From positions 12,099,235-12,163,234 of the forward strand of contig CALNVZ010003426.1 in assembly GCA_940671915.1 (NCBI GenBank): a stretch of 64,000 bases of DNA, given 5' to 3'. How positions within the stretch are numbered: the first letter of the stretch is position 1; the number at the start of each line of letters is the position of its first letter. A program made the translations under genes and the position numbers. Under the pieces are notes generated by a model, which was not told where the DNA came from, did not search any database, and saw only the letters and a list, made by a program, of their open reading frames with translations. The stretch is from Paracentrotus lividus. Lineage: Eukaryota; Echinodermata; Echinoidea; Camarodonta; Echinidae. Below are positions 11,278 to 21,695 of this stretch, in pieces.

Positions 11278-11950
11278 AAAGAAAAAAAGAGAGAATAAAA
11301 CAAAGAAAAAAAAGAAAAGAAAAGGAAAATAGATGATACCTGATAAATGGAATAACCCAACCACTAAGGCTGGTATATGACATTTTTGATGGCCGACTGC
11401 AAAATAGTTTTTATAACACCTTCGGTCCCTTTCAACCCCATAATAGTACATTGTTAGAATGTACTTGTAGTATAATTTGTATTTTTTTAATATGAATTTC
11501 TATATTTCATACATGTAATAGCGCCATGAGCGTTTTCGAAGAAGATACAATTATCCTTATTAGTATTGTTATTATTATTATCATTATTCACCGACAGCTA
11601 AAATCAATCCCAACTGAGATAAAATCCATTTTAGGATCAATAGTCATGTTTTAATTCCGTAAGTCCATAGTGAATCACCCGTGGAGTAACGAACAGCATG
11701 TACATGTACCGCTGTTATTTTACCTTCACAAATTCTGTAATGGGGGGGGGGGGATTTTGACGCGGCTCCCCTTCCAAAAGGGGATAGGGGTCTCCTCTAA
11801 GAATCCGGAACGAGCAAACCTGTATGGTTGATCACCTGAAGGGGGGGGGGGTTGAGAAAAAAATGACAATGTCAATAGCAATAACAAGATTCGTTAAATC
11901 TTACCTGTAATGGTTGAAATAAGAAGAGCTGGAACTAAAAGCGACTTCAT
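9880..11950 (-). CDS. Ly6/uPAR-family GPI-anchored protein, gene A (3 coding exons)
   Basis: Model: join of 11905-11950, 10969-11087 and 9880-10059 on the minus strand, 345 nt, 114 aa. The signal peptide MKSLLVPALLISTITAASA is followed by the mature start LECYQC. Twelve cysteines follow, ending in the Ly6 signature CYHCCNSDLCN, then a hydrophobic tail (FVAMGVALVAAFIF) typical of a GPI-attachment signal. Introns are GT-AG, in phase 1 after the signal peptide and phase 0 before the last exon, identical to genes B and C. A role as a secreted or cell-surface three-finger protein is inferred from the family; ligand unknown. The start has A at -3. A 7-codon upstream ORF (11967-11947) overlaps the start as ATGA. 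Confidence 0.9.
10060..10968 (-). other. Gene A intron 2
   Basis: Holds a poly(A) run at about 10320-10346 and the 239-bp MITE at 10710-10948, whose outer end lies only 20 bp from the splice donor. No further exon seen. Confidence 0.7.
10710..10948. mobile_element. MITE of the TATCTCACTTCGCGG family, in gene A intron
   Basis: The left end GGGTGCTATCTCACTTCGCG is perfectly mirrored by CGCGAAGTGAGATAGCACCC at the right end. The complementarity continues through AAACAAAATTGAGACAGAT. The centre holds GAGACAG-type words. Related members lie at 32669-33048 and 62531-62930. Confidence 0.88.
10969..11087 (-). CDS. Gene A exon 2 (fingers I-II)
   Basis: Acceptor TTTACAG before 11087, donor GTAAGAA after 10969, 119 nt. 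It encodes ASALECYQCPSSANC and the TCTSTG segment, ending HCR. It includes the likely signal cleavage site ASA|LEC. Confidence 0.88.
11088..11904 (-). other. Gene A intron 1
   Basis: Contains a C-run followed by about 55 A (11215-11275), G-tracts at about 11742 and 11840, and an AAT-type repeat near 11570. Unlike gene B, I find no phase 1-1 micro-exon. Confidence 0.7.
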
Positions 11951-11984
11951 GGTTTCTTGGTGACCATGAACCAAAATAACGTGT
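11905..11984 (-). CDS. Gene A exon with 5'UTR end and signal peptide
   Basis: The acceptor TTTTCAG precedes 11984. Coding starts at 11950 and the exon ends in a G before GTAAGA (phase 1). It encodes 15 residues plus one base. The 34-nt leader holds the overlapping upstream ORF MVTKKP. Confidence 0.85.
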
Positions 11985-13161
11985 CTGAAAATAGAAGTTA
12001 TCCAAAAAATTGATGATCTGCCAAATATCGCACAATTATTGAAATAATTGATGATCTATAAACATGCTGCCATCATATCATGCTCGAGACGACTTGGAAC
12101 GATTGATAAAAAAAAATAAAAATAAAAATAAAAGAAGAAGAAGAAAAAAAAAGAAGAACCAAACGGGTGAATGGAGCCGATAAGCAACTTTAGGCGATCG
12201 AACCTCTTTATTGGCGCTCTAGGCGCTTCTACTACGCAAGGGCTAAGGTGACAATTATCGATCGATTGATTGAATTTACTCGTTAAATATAGGTCAAAGT
12301 TCAACAAAGATGTTTAGATAATCTGAAATTGAATTGAACTATAATTCTAAATAGTCGCATTTTCCAGTACAAAAACGAATATCCTGAAAGGACAAATAAA
12401 ATCAATATAAATCTGAATGAATCTGAATAAACATGTAAATACAGTGTTCAGTATACCTCCCAAGGTGTTTTGCCATAACGTACACGCTGATATTCATAAG
12501 TAAAAAACAACCAATAATGATAATTAAAAAAAACCCCTGATTTTTAAATGAATACTTTTAAAATACTTTAAAAATACAAGTGGATAGGGGGGGGGGGCAA
12601 GGCTATTTCCCCATAAAACTGAACTTTGGTGGATTCACAACAAGCAGTAAAAACAAAAACAAAAACAAAACAAACAAAACACAACAGTCACTTCCTGAAG
12701 TTTCGCGCGGGCAGCGAAGTTTTAATAAAAAAATTTCTCCAATAATAAATTCTTCTAAGATTCGCGGCAATTGCCTGTTCTTATATTTGTATAAATGGTT
12801 ATTTTCGCGGTGGTTTTAATTTAGTAAATTCCGGGAAAATTTCCACTCCAACTTAAGCTCTGTATAGTAATGTAAGCATTAAAAAAAAAAAAAAAAAAAA
12901 AATATCTGTGCGCGAAAATAACTGGCTTGCTTAGACAAACTACACATGGCATTCACGTATACCATGTGGACAGCGCAAGGAAAACTTTTCCGAAATTCAT
13001 GGAATTCGGACTTGCATTTTCTCGACCTTCGCATCCTTCGAGTTCCCCGTGTAAAAAAAAAAAACAAATAAAAAAAAAAAAAATCTTTATTTTGAGATCC
13101 CCTTGATTATGTACAACTAAAATAAATTATCCAGATACATAGGACGTTACTGTTCACTTAC
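11985..13161 (-). other. Gene A 5'UTR intron
   Basis: Bounded by GTAAGT at 13161-13156 and CAG at 11987-11985 on the minus strand. It carries A-rich and G-tract simple sequence (12100-12150, 12589, 12880, 13055) and no recognised gene. Confidence 0.6.
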
Positions 13162-13262
13162 CTTTTTGAAAAATATTGATGAGTCGAAGCGAATTTTTAA
13201 TGCTCTCTGTGGCTATGCATCTTGGAAATATGAGGTGAGGAATTTCATTATTTATTCAGGGT
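13162..13262 (-). other. Gene A non-coding first exon (3' end fixed, 5' end unknown)
   Basis: The donor AAAAAG|GTAAGT defines the exon's 3' edge at 13162. The matching acceptor is at 11985-11987. Gene B has a UTR intron at the same place. The transcription start is not determined; the conserved motif just upstream suggests it is close. Confidence 0.5.
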
Positions 13263-13280
13263 GAGCGGATCGTCAAATAT
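13263..13280 (-). promoter_or_regulatory. Conserved upstream motif, gene A
   Basis: On the plus strand GAGCGGATCGTCAAATAT matches GAGCGAGTCGTCAAATAT at 34024-34041, upstream of gene B, at 16 of 18 positions. Each lies about 80-100 bp before a 5'UTR donor. The surrounding sequence is far less conserved, which argues for promoter function, but no start site or binding factor is known. Confidence 0.45.
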
Positions 13281-13299
13281 ATCGTGTGCAAAATATACC

Positions 13300-14425
13300 C
13301 GTTGAATATTTAGGGTTTAGAAGTTCAGGAATGTAGGCCTATAATTTTATTTTTTGATAGGGTTTGTCGTCCCCACACCACCCGGGTGAATTTTTAACGT
13401 ATACAATTGTCTAAATTAGTAATATTGTCGGAAGGATTTAATTCTAAAACACTTACTTTTTAATATATAATCCAAACGCAGATTGCTCAGAATATCAGCG
13501 ATCGTAAATTGAGACATTGTCGTTCGTTATATTTATTGTAATTAATTATGATCGGAATAAACACTTATCAGCAAAGTATGAAATACATGTTCTAAATAAG
13601 TTATACTTTTAAACAAGTTCCATATAGACCTACTAATAATTTTGCAATGCTAAAATATATCTAAATTCTTTATTGAATGACAAGGCTTGTCTGTCAATTA
13701 TAGGACTGAAATCGAGCCTGCATGGGAGTGTTGTCATATAGCACAAATCAATATATGTTTGTTGATAACCATCTCTTTGTTGTGACGTCGCGATGTATTG
13801 TTCATTGATCATGTTGGTAGTTATTTTCATTCCATTACTATTGATAGATAGGCCCAAAGATATCAAAATGAAATGAGACGAGAAATACAAGACGAGGTTT
13901 CCCGCTGACATGACAAGGCATCCAATTGCCAAATTTTATAATTTAATAGCCATCTACCTCAGGATTTCATGAGGGGGGGGGGGGAAGTCAAAATTTGAAT
14001 TTTCAGATTTTTGTCCAGTCAAATTTCTTTCACGTCACGCCGGTCGTGCTAACAAGGGCTTTGGCCATCAAGAAGATCATCCGCCAAAGTATTTTTGGCA
14101 TGCATTTCCCCACTAAATTATGGGTTTAGGGTGGTATGGGCCCTTCAGTGCCCCCTGGATCCGTGCCTGGTGGATATTTACCTTCCAATAATATTGTTCA
14201 AGTATAATTAAAACAAAAACAAAAACAAACACAAACAAAAACACGTGCATTAAGTTCATTATCCAAATAATTATGAGTGCGTCTAGATGTCTTCATCTAA
14301 AATTTTACTTTTGAGCCGTTGTTCTTTTGTCTCCCCTTTTGTTTCTGAAATGACCGGGTCTAATCACTTACTGCTGTCAGGTTTCTTAGGAATAAAAAGG
14401 GACAAGGCTTATTATGCAGGACAGT
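13300..14425. other. Spacer between gene B block and gene A promoter
   Basis: Holds the second dispersed-repeat copy (13741-13832) and a fragment with a G12 tract (13971-13983), running into CCCCCTGGATCCGTGCCTGG at about 14150. Its GGATCC words recur with G-tracts elsewhere (35193, 43210, 58015). No gene seen. Confidence 0.5.
13741..13832. repeat. Dispersed repeat (copy 2, without Tc1 insertion)
   Basis: Near-identical to 1616-1700. Here the sequence runs on through ATATAGCACAAATC instead of into a transposon end. Confidence 0.6.
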
Positions 14426-14429
14426 AGTT

Positions 14430-14965
14430 TCGAAAGTCATGTGACAAAATGTTTTGATCACGTGACTTTTATTTCTTACGTGTTTATTTGCTTGTCTCCT
14501 TCTCTTGTACAATACCAATATCTCATGTATTTCATTGTTTTTGTCCTCTATTTCATGCTCTCCTCTATCTTTAATATGTATTTCCTTGTTTTGTTTCCCT
14601 TTTCCATCTCATCTTCTATCATCTTCTGTCATGAGAAGATAATGATCATGTTGTATCTCTTTCATCTTCTCTTATATCATTTTTTAGGTATTTCCTTGCT
14701 TTTTCTCCTTCTTACACCTTCTCTCTTCCATCATTTCTTATGTTTTTCTTTGTTTTCTCCTTCCCTTCAATCTTGCCTTCCATCATATCTTATATTTTTT
14801 CTCCTTCTTTTATCTCCCCTTCCCTCATTTCTTATGCAATTCCTGGTTTTCCTCCTTCCTTTCGTCTTCTTTTCCATCATTTCTTGTTTTCTCCTTATTT
14901 CACCTTCTCTATCATCATTTCTTATGTAATTCCCTTCTTTCTCCTTCTTTTCCGTCCACTCATGG
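14430..14965. repeat. Pyrimidine-rich satellite (about 60-70 bp units)
   Basis: Repeated CCATCATTTCTTATG and TTTCCTTGTTTTCTCCTTC words, with strand asymmetry (almost pure C/T). The same satellite stands at 43600-43905 in the paralogous block. The 171-codon frame across it is compositionally driven. Confidence 0.8.
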
Positions 14966-16079
14966 CAAGTAAGGGTATAAAAAACTAGTTAGGCTAGATG
15001 GTACTTTCTGTATACTCAAAATGATAACTCAATTCGAAATTGAAACTAGATATGATGTACAAGACCTTGGGCTTTAAAGCTTATAAATCATACCGAATGT
15101 CATTATATCTTGTACAAATGAAAAATGTTGTTTTTGTAGAATATGAATTAGCCGATTAAAGCATTGAAGTTGAATGCCTTTAATTCATAGACTAAACTAG
15201 CAATAAAAGGTTTTATCTGCCCGAGATATATTAACATTTGTTATGATTAGTTTTAATGTACGGAGAAATATAAGCTCAAGGTCTTGTATATTTACATTTA
15301 TAAATTAAGTCATTATTTTGAGTATGCAGAAACGACAATCAACAAATGAATTTTATGAATTTGTCAGCATTCGATTGTCGTGATATGCGCTAGAAGATAA
15401 GGGTTCATTTATCATTACTATTATTGATTTTATTATTGTTATTATTATGTCCCTTTAAACTTAATTAACTAACTTTATTTTATACATACTTCTTTCTCAA
15501 TGTATTTTAAATTGATATAAAATGGTCTTCGACTAAAGTGATTTCGCGGTTACAACGTAACGATTTGCAGCAATGAGGATGTGCCCCTGAATTGATAATA
15601 ATAATAAGAATAATGATAATAATAGTATTATTAATCATAATAATGAAAATAAATATAATATCCCTACCATCGAATTGTCAAAATAAACATAATAATAATA
15701 ATGTATACTAGTGTATACTATAGCATAGGCAAGATATCAACAACACAATATAAAGAGTTACTTTGTTTTTTTTTGGAAGTAGTCAATCTCTCTTTATTTC
15801 AATGCATCTTCCTTCCTCGTATCAAATCTGAAATCTAACTTATTGCTAACAAACCCTCATCTTAATAATGATAAATATAGAGCATATAGGCCTATGCTCA
15901 CTGTAATTTTAAATGATGGCCGCTATATAGGCATAGTAAATGTATTTCACGGGATGGGTCTTATTCAAGGTTACAAATCTTTCTTATTTTTATTTACCTG
16001 GTTGGTTTGTGCATACTTGTATAAAATCTGATGAAATTGATAACAAATCCAGGGGACTAGCATTGAACATCACCATCCG

Positions 16080-16180
16080 AAAGACGTGACTGAGATTCGA
16101 ACCTTGTTCATATCAGAGTCAGCTTTTAGGCGCTTCTGCGGGGACCTACCTGATAGACAAACTCCCGACACCAGGCCATT
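16080..16180 (-). repeat. tRNA-derived SINE-like fragment
   Basis: On the minus strand a tRNA-like B box, GGTTCGAATCTC, follows AAGCGCCTAAAAGCTGACTC at the spacing of a tRNA 3' half. A full tRNA fold is not preserved. A paralogous copy lies at 47790-47880. Confidence 0.4.
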
Positions 16181-16183
16181 TCC

Positions 16184-16362
16184 TTAACCACTTGGCTGCT
16201 GCGTGGTGATAATTGCACAGTACGGGTATGACCAACTTGGCGCTGGTGCGTCCAAATAGACAAAGCTCAGGCAATAGTATGATCACGTAATATTACGTCG
16301 TCCGCGCACAGTGTACAAACACCGACCACATAATATTACGTGGTCCGCAGCCAAGTGGTTAA
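16184..16362. mobile_element. piggyBac-like MITE with TTAA target duplication
   Basis: TTAA|CCACTTGGCTGC at the left is mirrored by GCAGCCAAGTGG|TTAA at the right. Internal TAATATTACGT...ACGTAATATTA words form further inverted pairs. The paralogous site near 47892 has CCTTAACCC with no insertion. TTAA duplications are typical of piggyBac-type mobilisation; the class is inferred from that alone. Confidence 0.8.
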
Positions 16363-16364
16363 AC

Positions 16365-17742
16365 CATGTTATTGTTTTTGTACAGATTAATGAAGTCTTT
16401 TTTTTTTTTTTTTTTTTTTAAATAGTAAATCAAGTGGATAAGTTTGCTGTTTGGTGGCACACAAAATGTAATGATAAAGCTAGGTATCAATTCCTATTCA
16501 GATATAATAAGGGTGCATTATGTTTGAATCGACTTTGCATTTGTATTTTGTTCTGCCTCAGTAAGCCCTACATCAGAAATTGGCTATTAATAGTCATTGA
16601 CATAGTTCATCTATTTAGTATACTCGCATGAAAGCATTACAAGGAATCGTATATTAGGTCACATATCCTAAATATTATGCATGCGTAATTTTGACTACTC
16701 TTACAAATATATTATTGAGGGCCTTCTGTTCTTTCCATTTTAATTAAAAACTGACTTTCAGCCATGTACAGAAGAAGAAAAAATAAAATAAACCATTACA
16801 AAGACATACAAAAGCGTTTTTGTATAAAAGTGTAATTATGTAAAAGGAAGGACAAAAAATGCCATGTACTTAGACATATCAATCAGCCAACCACCCAACC
16901 TTTCAAACGCATCTACTACGCTGTATCTAATTCAAGTGCAGATAAAAATACCTCTTATTAATAACAAGCGTATACATTATTATGAAGAACGATTGCTATT
17001 TTGTAGGTTAGGATAAGTCAATTAAAGCCAATTACTTGTACAGCACCACCAAAAGTCTTCAACTACTGAAATCTTCCCCGATTCATAACCAATAATGCAA
17101 TATTCTGAGCACAGTAGTCTTATAACATAGACCCAAATGAATGAAAACAGACTAATTTACTTCTCAATAAATTCATACCACAAAAATTATGTTACCTAGT
17201 AGCAAAACAAATACTTTTCCCCTCAAAACATGTTAGTTTCCCTATACAAAATAATGACATTTTAGGCTGATAAAAAATAATACAATACAATTATATACGT
17301 GTGACAATATAGGAAAACTTTTTCCTGTTAACATAAAATTTTACAAAACATACCCTGTAAAAAAACCCACACAAATCATTAAGTAAAACATGCACAAACA
17401 TTCACCAGTAAACTCTAGACATAAGTTAAGAGATGTATGTATTAAAACATAATCATATAGGAAGGCTTATTCCAATTTCAGTACTATCCAAAGAACAATT
17501 TACATTATACATAATCTGCAAAAAGACCTAACAACTAGTAAACTATCTAACACATACTCCCAGCACAATTCTTCTTATGTTTTTTTTTAATATCTAGTTT
17601 CTAATTCAATATTAAAAATTGAAGATAAAAGTACGAAAATTTCAAATTGTACAGAGCTGCTATAATATAATAAAATGGAAATGCGATATATATACTGATC
17701 AATGAAAAAGTGAATTACAAGTCATCTCTCTAACCAGTTGAA
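16365..17742. other. AT-rich spacer, no gene
   Basis: Has a T-run at 16399-16419. A segment at about 17284-17348 (TATACGTGTGACAATATAGG) is repeated at 27362-27425 in the micro-exon array. No coding signal. Confidence 0.5.
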
Positions 17743-17743
17743 T

Positions 17744-19126
17744 AGGGTAAATTGGGGTAAGTGGGACACTTAAGTATTTACGTCAGCATTACAAAAAAAA
17801 AAATATGATACTCAATAGAGCAATCACATACCTTATTTTGAAGTTTATTTAGATATAAACGTTTTACAAATGTTTTGGTTACAATTTCCGCCAAATAAAG
17901 GTTAAGGTGACAGTTAATCACTACCACTCCATTGTCCCACTAACCCCGTCAAGTTGGGGTTAAGTGGGACAGCAATAAAACATGGAAAAAAATGCTGTTC
18001 AAAAGTGAGAAACAAAGATCTCTGTCTTCATAAACACTGTTTATACATCTGGAATATCATCTCTAAGATATCAGAAGAACTGATTGCCAAACTATTTCTC
18101 AAACATTGTCACGACTCATTATTATTCTTTTTTCCTGCACACATTTTAAGTGATGATTTTTTTAAAACAAATCAAAGCTCAAGGGAACTTTTTAGATCAG
18201 TTCTGTGATTCTGTAAACAAAGTAAGCATTTCCTTTGTCCTTTACCCCCTTTTTGTATGAAAGCAAACAAAAGATACAGTATTTAAAAAAATGGAACTTA
18301 TTTCTTTCCCGTATTATAACTTTACGAAAAATGAAGTTTTAAAGTCTGCATAACTCAACAATATCAGTGCCCCGTTTAATAAAACCCGTGGGACACTTGG
18401 AAATTTACCGAAGCAATATTTTAGAAAAACAAACCTTTTAAAGCAATCATATATCTCATTTTGAAGTTTGTTTAGATAAAAACGTTTTAGAAATGTTTTG
18501 GTTAAAAATTCCTCCAAATGAAGGTCAAAGTGACATTATTAATCATTACTGCTACGTTGTTCAACTTACCCCCGGCCGTAAAATTGGGGTAAGTGGGTAC
18601 ATGATGCACTGAACTGTGATATAAAAGGGCGGAGTGAAGATCTGTCTTCGCAAACTTTATTTATGCATTAAAATACTATTGAAATTGGTGCGTCCCACTT
18701 ACCCCAAGCATGTGGAGTAAGTAGGACAGTTAATTAAAACAATTGCTTTAAGTCTTTTGTTTAAATCTTATTTCATTTTATGTTATGTTCTAGTTATAAA
18801 TTTATTTTGTGAACAATTTCAATACCACGTTACCCCTAAAACAAAAGGGATCTGGGAAACACAAAAAAGTTTGCATACGTGTGTATTTTCAAAATTAGCT
18901 ACGTGGCAATCGTTTTATGTCAAAACGTGAGATGTTACAGATTTTTAACGATTATTTTTCTGATAATTGTCAATTTTCCCAAAACAGGCATGCAATTTGT
19001 TGCTAGATGTATGTTTATTCACGCTAACATAGTTCCTCTACTAAGGCAGGTCTTAATCATATGCATATATGCAATTCCCCCAAAGTGTCCCACTTACCCC
19101 ACTGTCCCACTAACCCCAATTTACCC
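17744..19126. mobile_element. Non-autonomous element with AGGGTAAATTGGGGT termini
   Basis: The left AGGGTAAATTGGGGTAAGTG and the right CACTAACCCCAATTTACCCT are inverted. Inside are two tandem diverged units of about 650 bp: TTTTGAAGTTTATTTAGATA at 17836 against TTTTGAAGTTTGTTTAGATA at 18459, and AAAGATCTCTGTCTTC against GAAGATCTGTCTTCGC. GGGGTAAGTGGGAC and its complement occur repeatedly (17757, 17955, 18587, 18700, 19085). Absent from the paralogous block. Confidence 0.75.
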
Positions 19127-19568
19127 TCAATCTTAGCTAAGCAAATTCACGCTTCCTGTCCACTAAAATTTAAGGTTTTAAAGTTCCCTCTGTGTAATGA
19201 TGAGGATGTATATATAGAGTGTTCTCCGCGGAGCGATGGAAAAATGTTCACAACTCAAATTTGATGGGAATCGATCGGTTCATCATATCATCCTGATATA
19301 TGACCTCATGAATGCCCTATAACATTGAAATAAGAGTAAGTCTATTATTGGTCTGGTTTTAACTGTGAGAACGAAGCCAATAATACCCTTATTTCAGTGG
19401 GGCTAAAATGATTCCCATAGAATTTGGGATATTAATTTTTTTTGCATCACATACTCCGCTGAGATATTACCAATGAAAGAAGAAGATGAAAAATAAACAA
19501 AGTAACATGAAATATCAAATTTGTTTTTGAAGTCACACGTCTCAATTCTGTTTAATGAAGTGTGCCCT
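19127..19568. other. Immediate 3' flank/3'UTR of gene B
   Basis: Shares TTTTGCATCA...ACTCCGCTGA and GGGGCTAA words with the gene C 3' flank (48600-48770), so it is part of the duplication. No separate gene. Confidence 0.55.
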
Positions 19569-19754
19569 CTACTGAAGGGTGTAGATGGAGGCTGCTACCA
19601 AGGCCACGCTCATAGCAACGAGGCTGGTTGTCAAGGTGTTACCTCCGTTGCAGAGTTCGGAGTTACAGCAGTAGTTGCACGATCCACCTTCACACCCTTC
19701 TGTGCACAAAGTAGCTCCGCAGGCCCGTGTAACGTTAGCCCCTGTTACGGTTTT
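19569..19754 (-). CDS. Gene B last exon (finger III, GPI tail)
   Basis: Acceptor TATTTATCAG. Encodes KTVTGANVTRAC, CNYCCNSELCN and tail LVAMSVALVAASI, with TAG at 19571-19569. 62 codons, as in gene C. Confidence 0.92.
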   Translation of the reverse strand, partial: KTVTGANVTRACGATLCTEGCEGGSCNYCCNSELCNGGNTLTTSLVAMSVALVAASIYTLQ

Positions 19755-21607
19755 CTGATAAATATAAAGTGAATGATATTTATTTTTCCTGTCATAATGA
19801 CTTCATTGTGCACGTTTTGTTTATTTTCATTTCATATACTTTCCTTACCTGTATACCAGACAAGAATCCTCACTGGCAATAAATATTGCAACATAGCTGA
19901 AATTTGTTCATATTTCCTCGTTGTTCAGTTGATAGAAACATAGGCCTATAGGTACCTATCACCTAAAATTGACGAATCACACTCAGTACAAGGCGCACAA
20001 ATACTTTAAGAAATGACAGGGGTATGAAATATTTTGAGGACAACTGAGTGTAATCATGAGTGTAATGATTTATTTCATAGTATCAATTTGACCATTGTGT
20101 ACAGTGCAAAATAACAATAATAGGAAATTTGAAAACTACAGATGATCAAATATTAATGTATAAAATAATTATTAATCAGTAGATCAGAAAACAAAAAAAT
20201 ATGATAACAGAAGCATAAGTGCAACCGAGGATGAGAGAAATACATTATTTATATACATCGGAAACAAATGCGGGAAAAAAGAGAAAATAAAAACAGCTTC
20301 CAAAACCAAGTTAATGTGACGAATCATCTCCCGCCTCTTGTTACTAACCCCATAATTTAGAAAAGAAGAGGAAACAAATTGATCGATGACTGACCGACTG
20401 AACCCTACACCTATGGCTGAAAAAAAGAAAGAAATTCCACCCGGCTTATCGTTCGGCCGACGTGACGTGGAAAAAACATTCGAAAGTACCAACATTTCAA
20501 ATTCCAACTTTGCCCCCCCCCTCCTTCATGAAATCCTGGCTCTGCCAATGAAAGTACTCCTAATAATCTGATGGCCATATTCACGTTTTTGTATATGCTT
20601 CTTATAAAAAAAAAAGGACGACAGTAGCCGCCTACGTCCTCGCAGCTCCGCAATCAATGCAAAATAAATGAATCGTATCAAACATGCGAGGCATTTCTGG
20701 GGGACATTTCATCAAAGGGCCAGGGCTTGTCGGACATTTTATCCGACAAATTCGCTCTCAGCCAATCAGATGCAAGCATTTCAGTAGCTTATAACAGTTT
20801 GTCGGATAAAACTTCTGACAAGTCCTTTGATGAAATTATATCTTACCATGCAATGTCCCCCTTTTACCGCAGTGCAGGTACTATTCGCTGTTGTGGAGTA
20901 AGGATCTTTACACTCCGAGCCTGTGCAATAATAACACTCAATGCCAGAAGTACCTACAAAGAGGAACAAATAGACTAAATGTAAAATAATACATTTAACT
21001 GGGTAAAGATACTGGGTAAATCCAAGCTGTGATAATCTGCGTGTGAACTTCAAAAAACGACATTTCTGCCTTTAACCATTGCTCACTGAAGTATGACGTA
21101 TGATTCTTCCTAAAAATCGCTCACATGGTAGCTAATAAAATTTCCTACACGGTCATAATTTAGATTTTGTCAATTAATAAAAAATTATTAATATCGGATA
21201 TAGGGGGAACTTACTTTTTGTGTTGTGATCAGAATATTATACGAAGGGCTGTTTTCTTTAACATGGGATTTAATGTATATATTTATATTTTGTTTCATTG
21301 ATTTCACTATCTGTTTTGATATTTCCATTGGGAGCAATGTTTTAAGTTTTTGTTAACTTCCTTTAATCCCACTACATCTTTATAGACTTCTTATTGTCTT
21401 GCAGTGTTTATTTTGCAAATGCCTTTCAATTTCCTAATTTGTATTTTGTTTTGTATAAGGAGGTAATTCTAAATGATCATACCTTCAAAAGAAGAGGCCC
21501 TTCTTCCACTTTCGGTTCTAACTTTTGGGAGAATTGAGCCAAGGCTTTCAAAATTGGTCTATGTGGTGTATCGATGTGTGATTGCAGAGTTTCGATAACA
21601 TTCGGTA

Positions 21608-21695
<88 letters not shown>

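Larger units (their letters stand above)
14985..19754. repeat. Segmental duplication block 1 (3' end and 3' flank of gene B)
   Basis: Collinear with 45290-49001. Shared segments include TATACTCAAAATGATAACTC / TATACTCAAAATAATAACTC, CAAGACCTTGGGCTT, GATTTCGCGGT, ATCAACAACACAAT, CTCTCTTTATTTCAATGCA, the SINE-like piece at 16080, and the terminal Ly6 exon. Differences are mostly insertions unique to one copy: here the MITE at 16184 and the element at 17744; in the other copy a retroelement tail and a MITE. Confidence 0.75.

Noticed and set aside
14414..14929. 171-codon hydrophobic frame resembling a membrane protein
   Set aside because: Produced by the pyrimidine satellite (Leu/Phe/Ser from C/T-only codons); the same happens at 43602-43901.
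19843..19900. Possible extra exon with GTAAGG donor in the gene B last intron
   Set aside because: The required phase 0 frame contains a stop, and genes A and C have no equivalent.
21477..21610. Protein-like stretch LPNVIETLQSHIDTPHRPIL ending before GTATGA on the minus strand
   Set aside because: It looks codon-like, but upstream is only the AAT microsatellite, no acceptor is present, and its phase does not help the gene B model. Possibly a transposon remnant.
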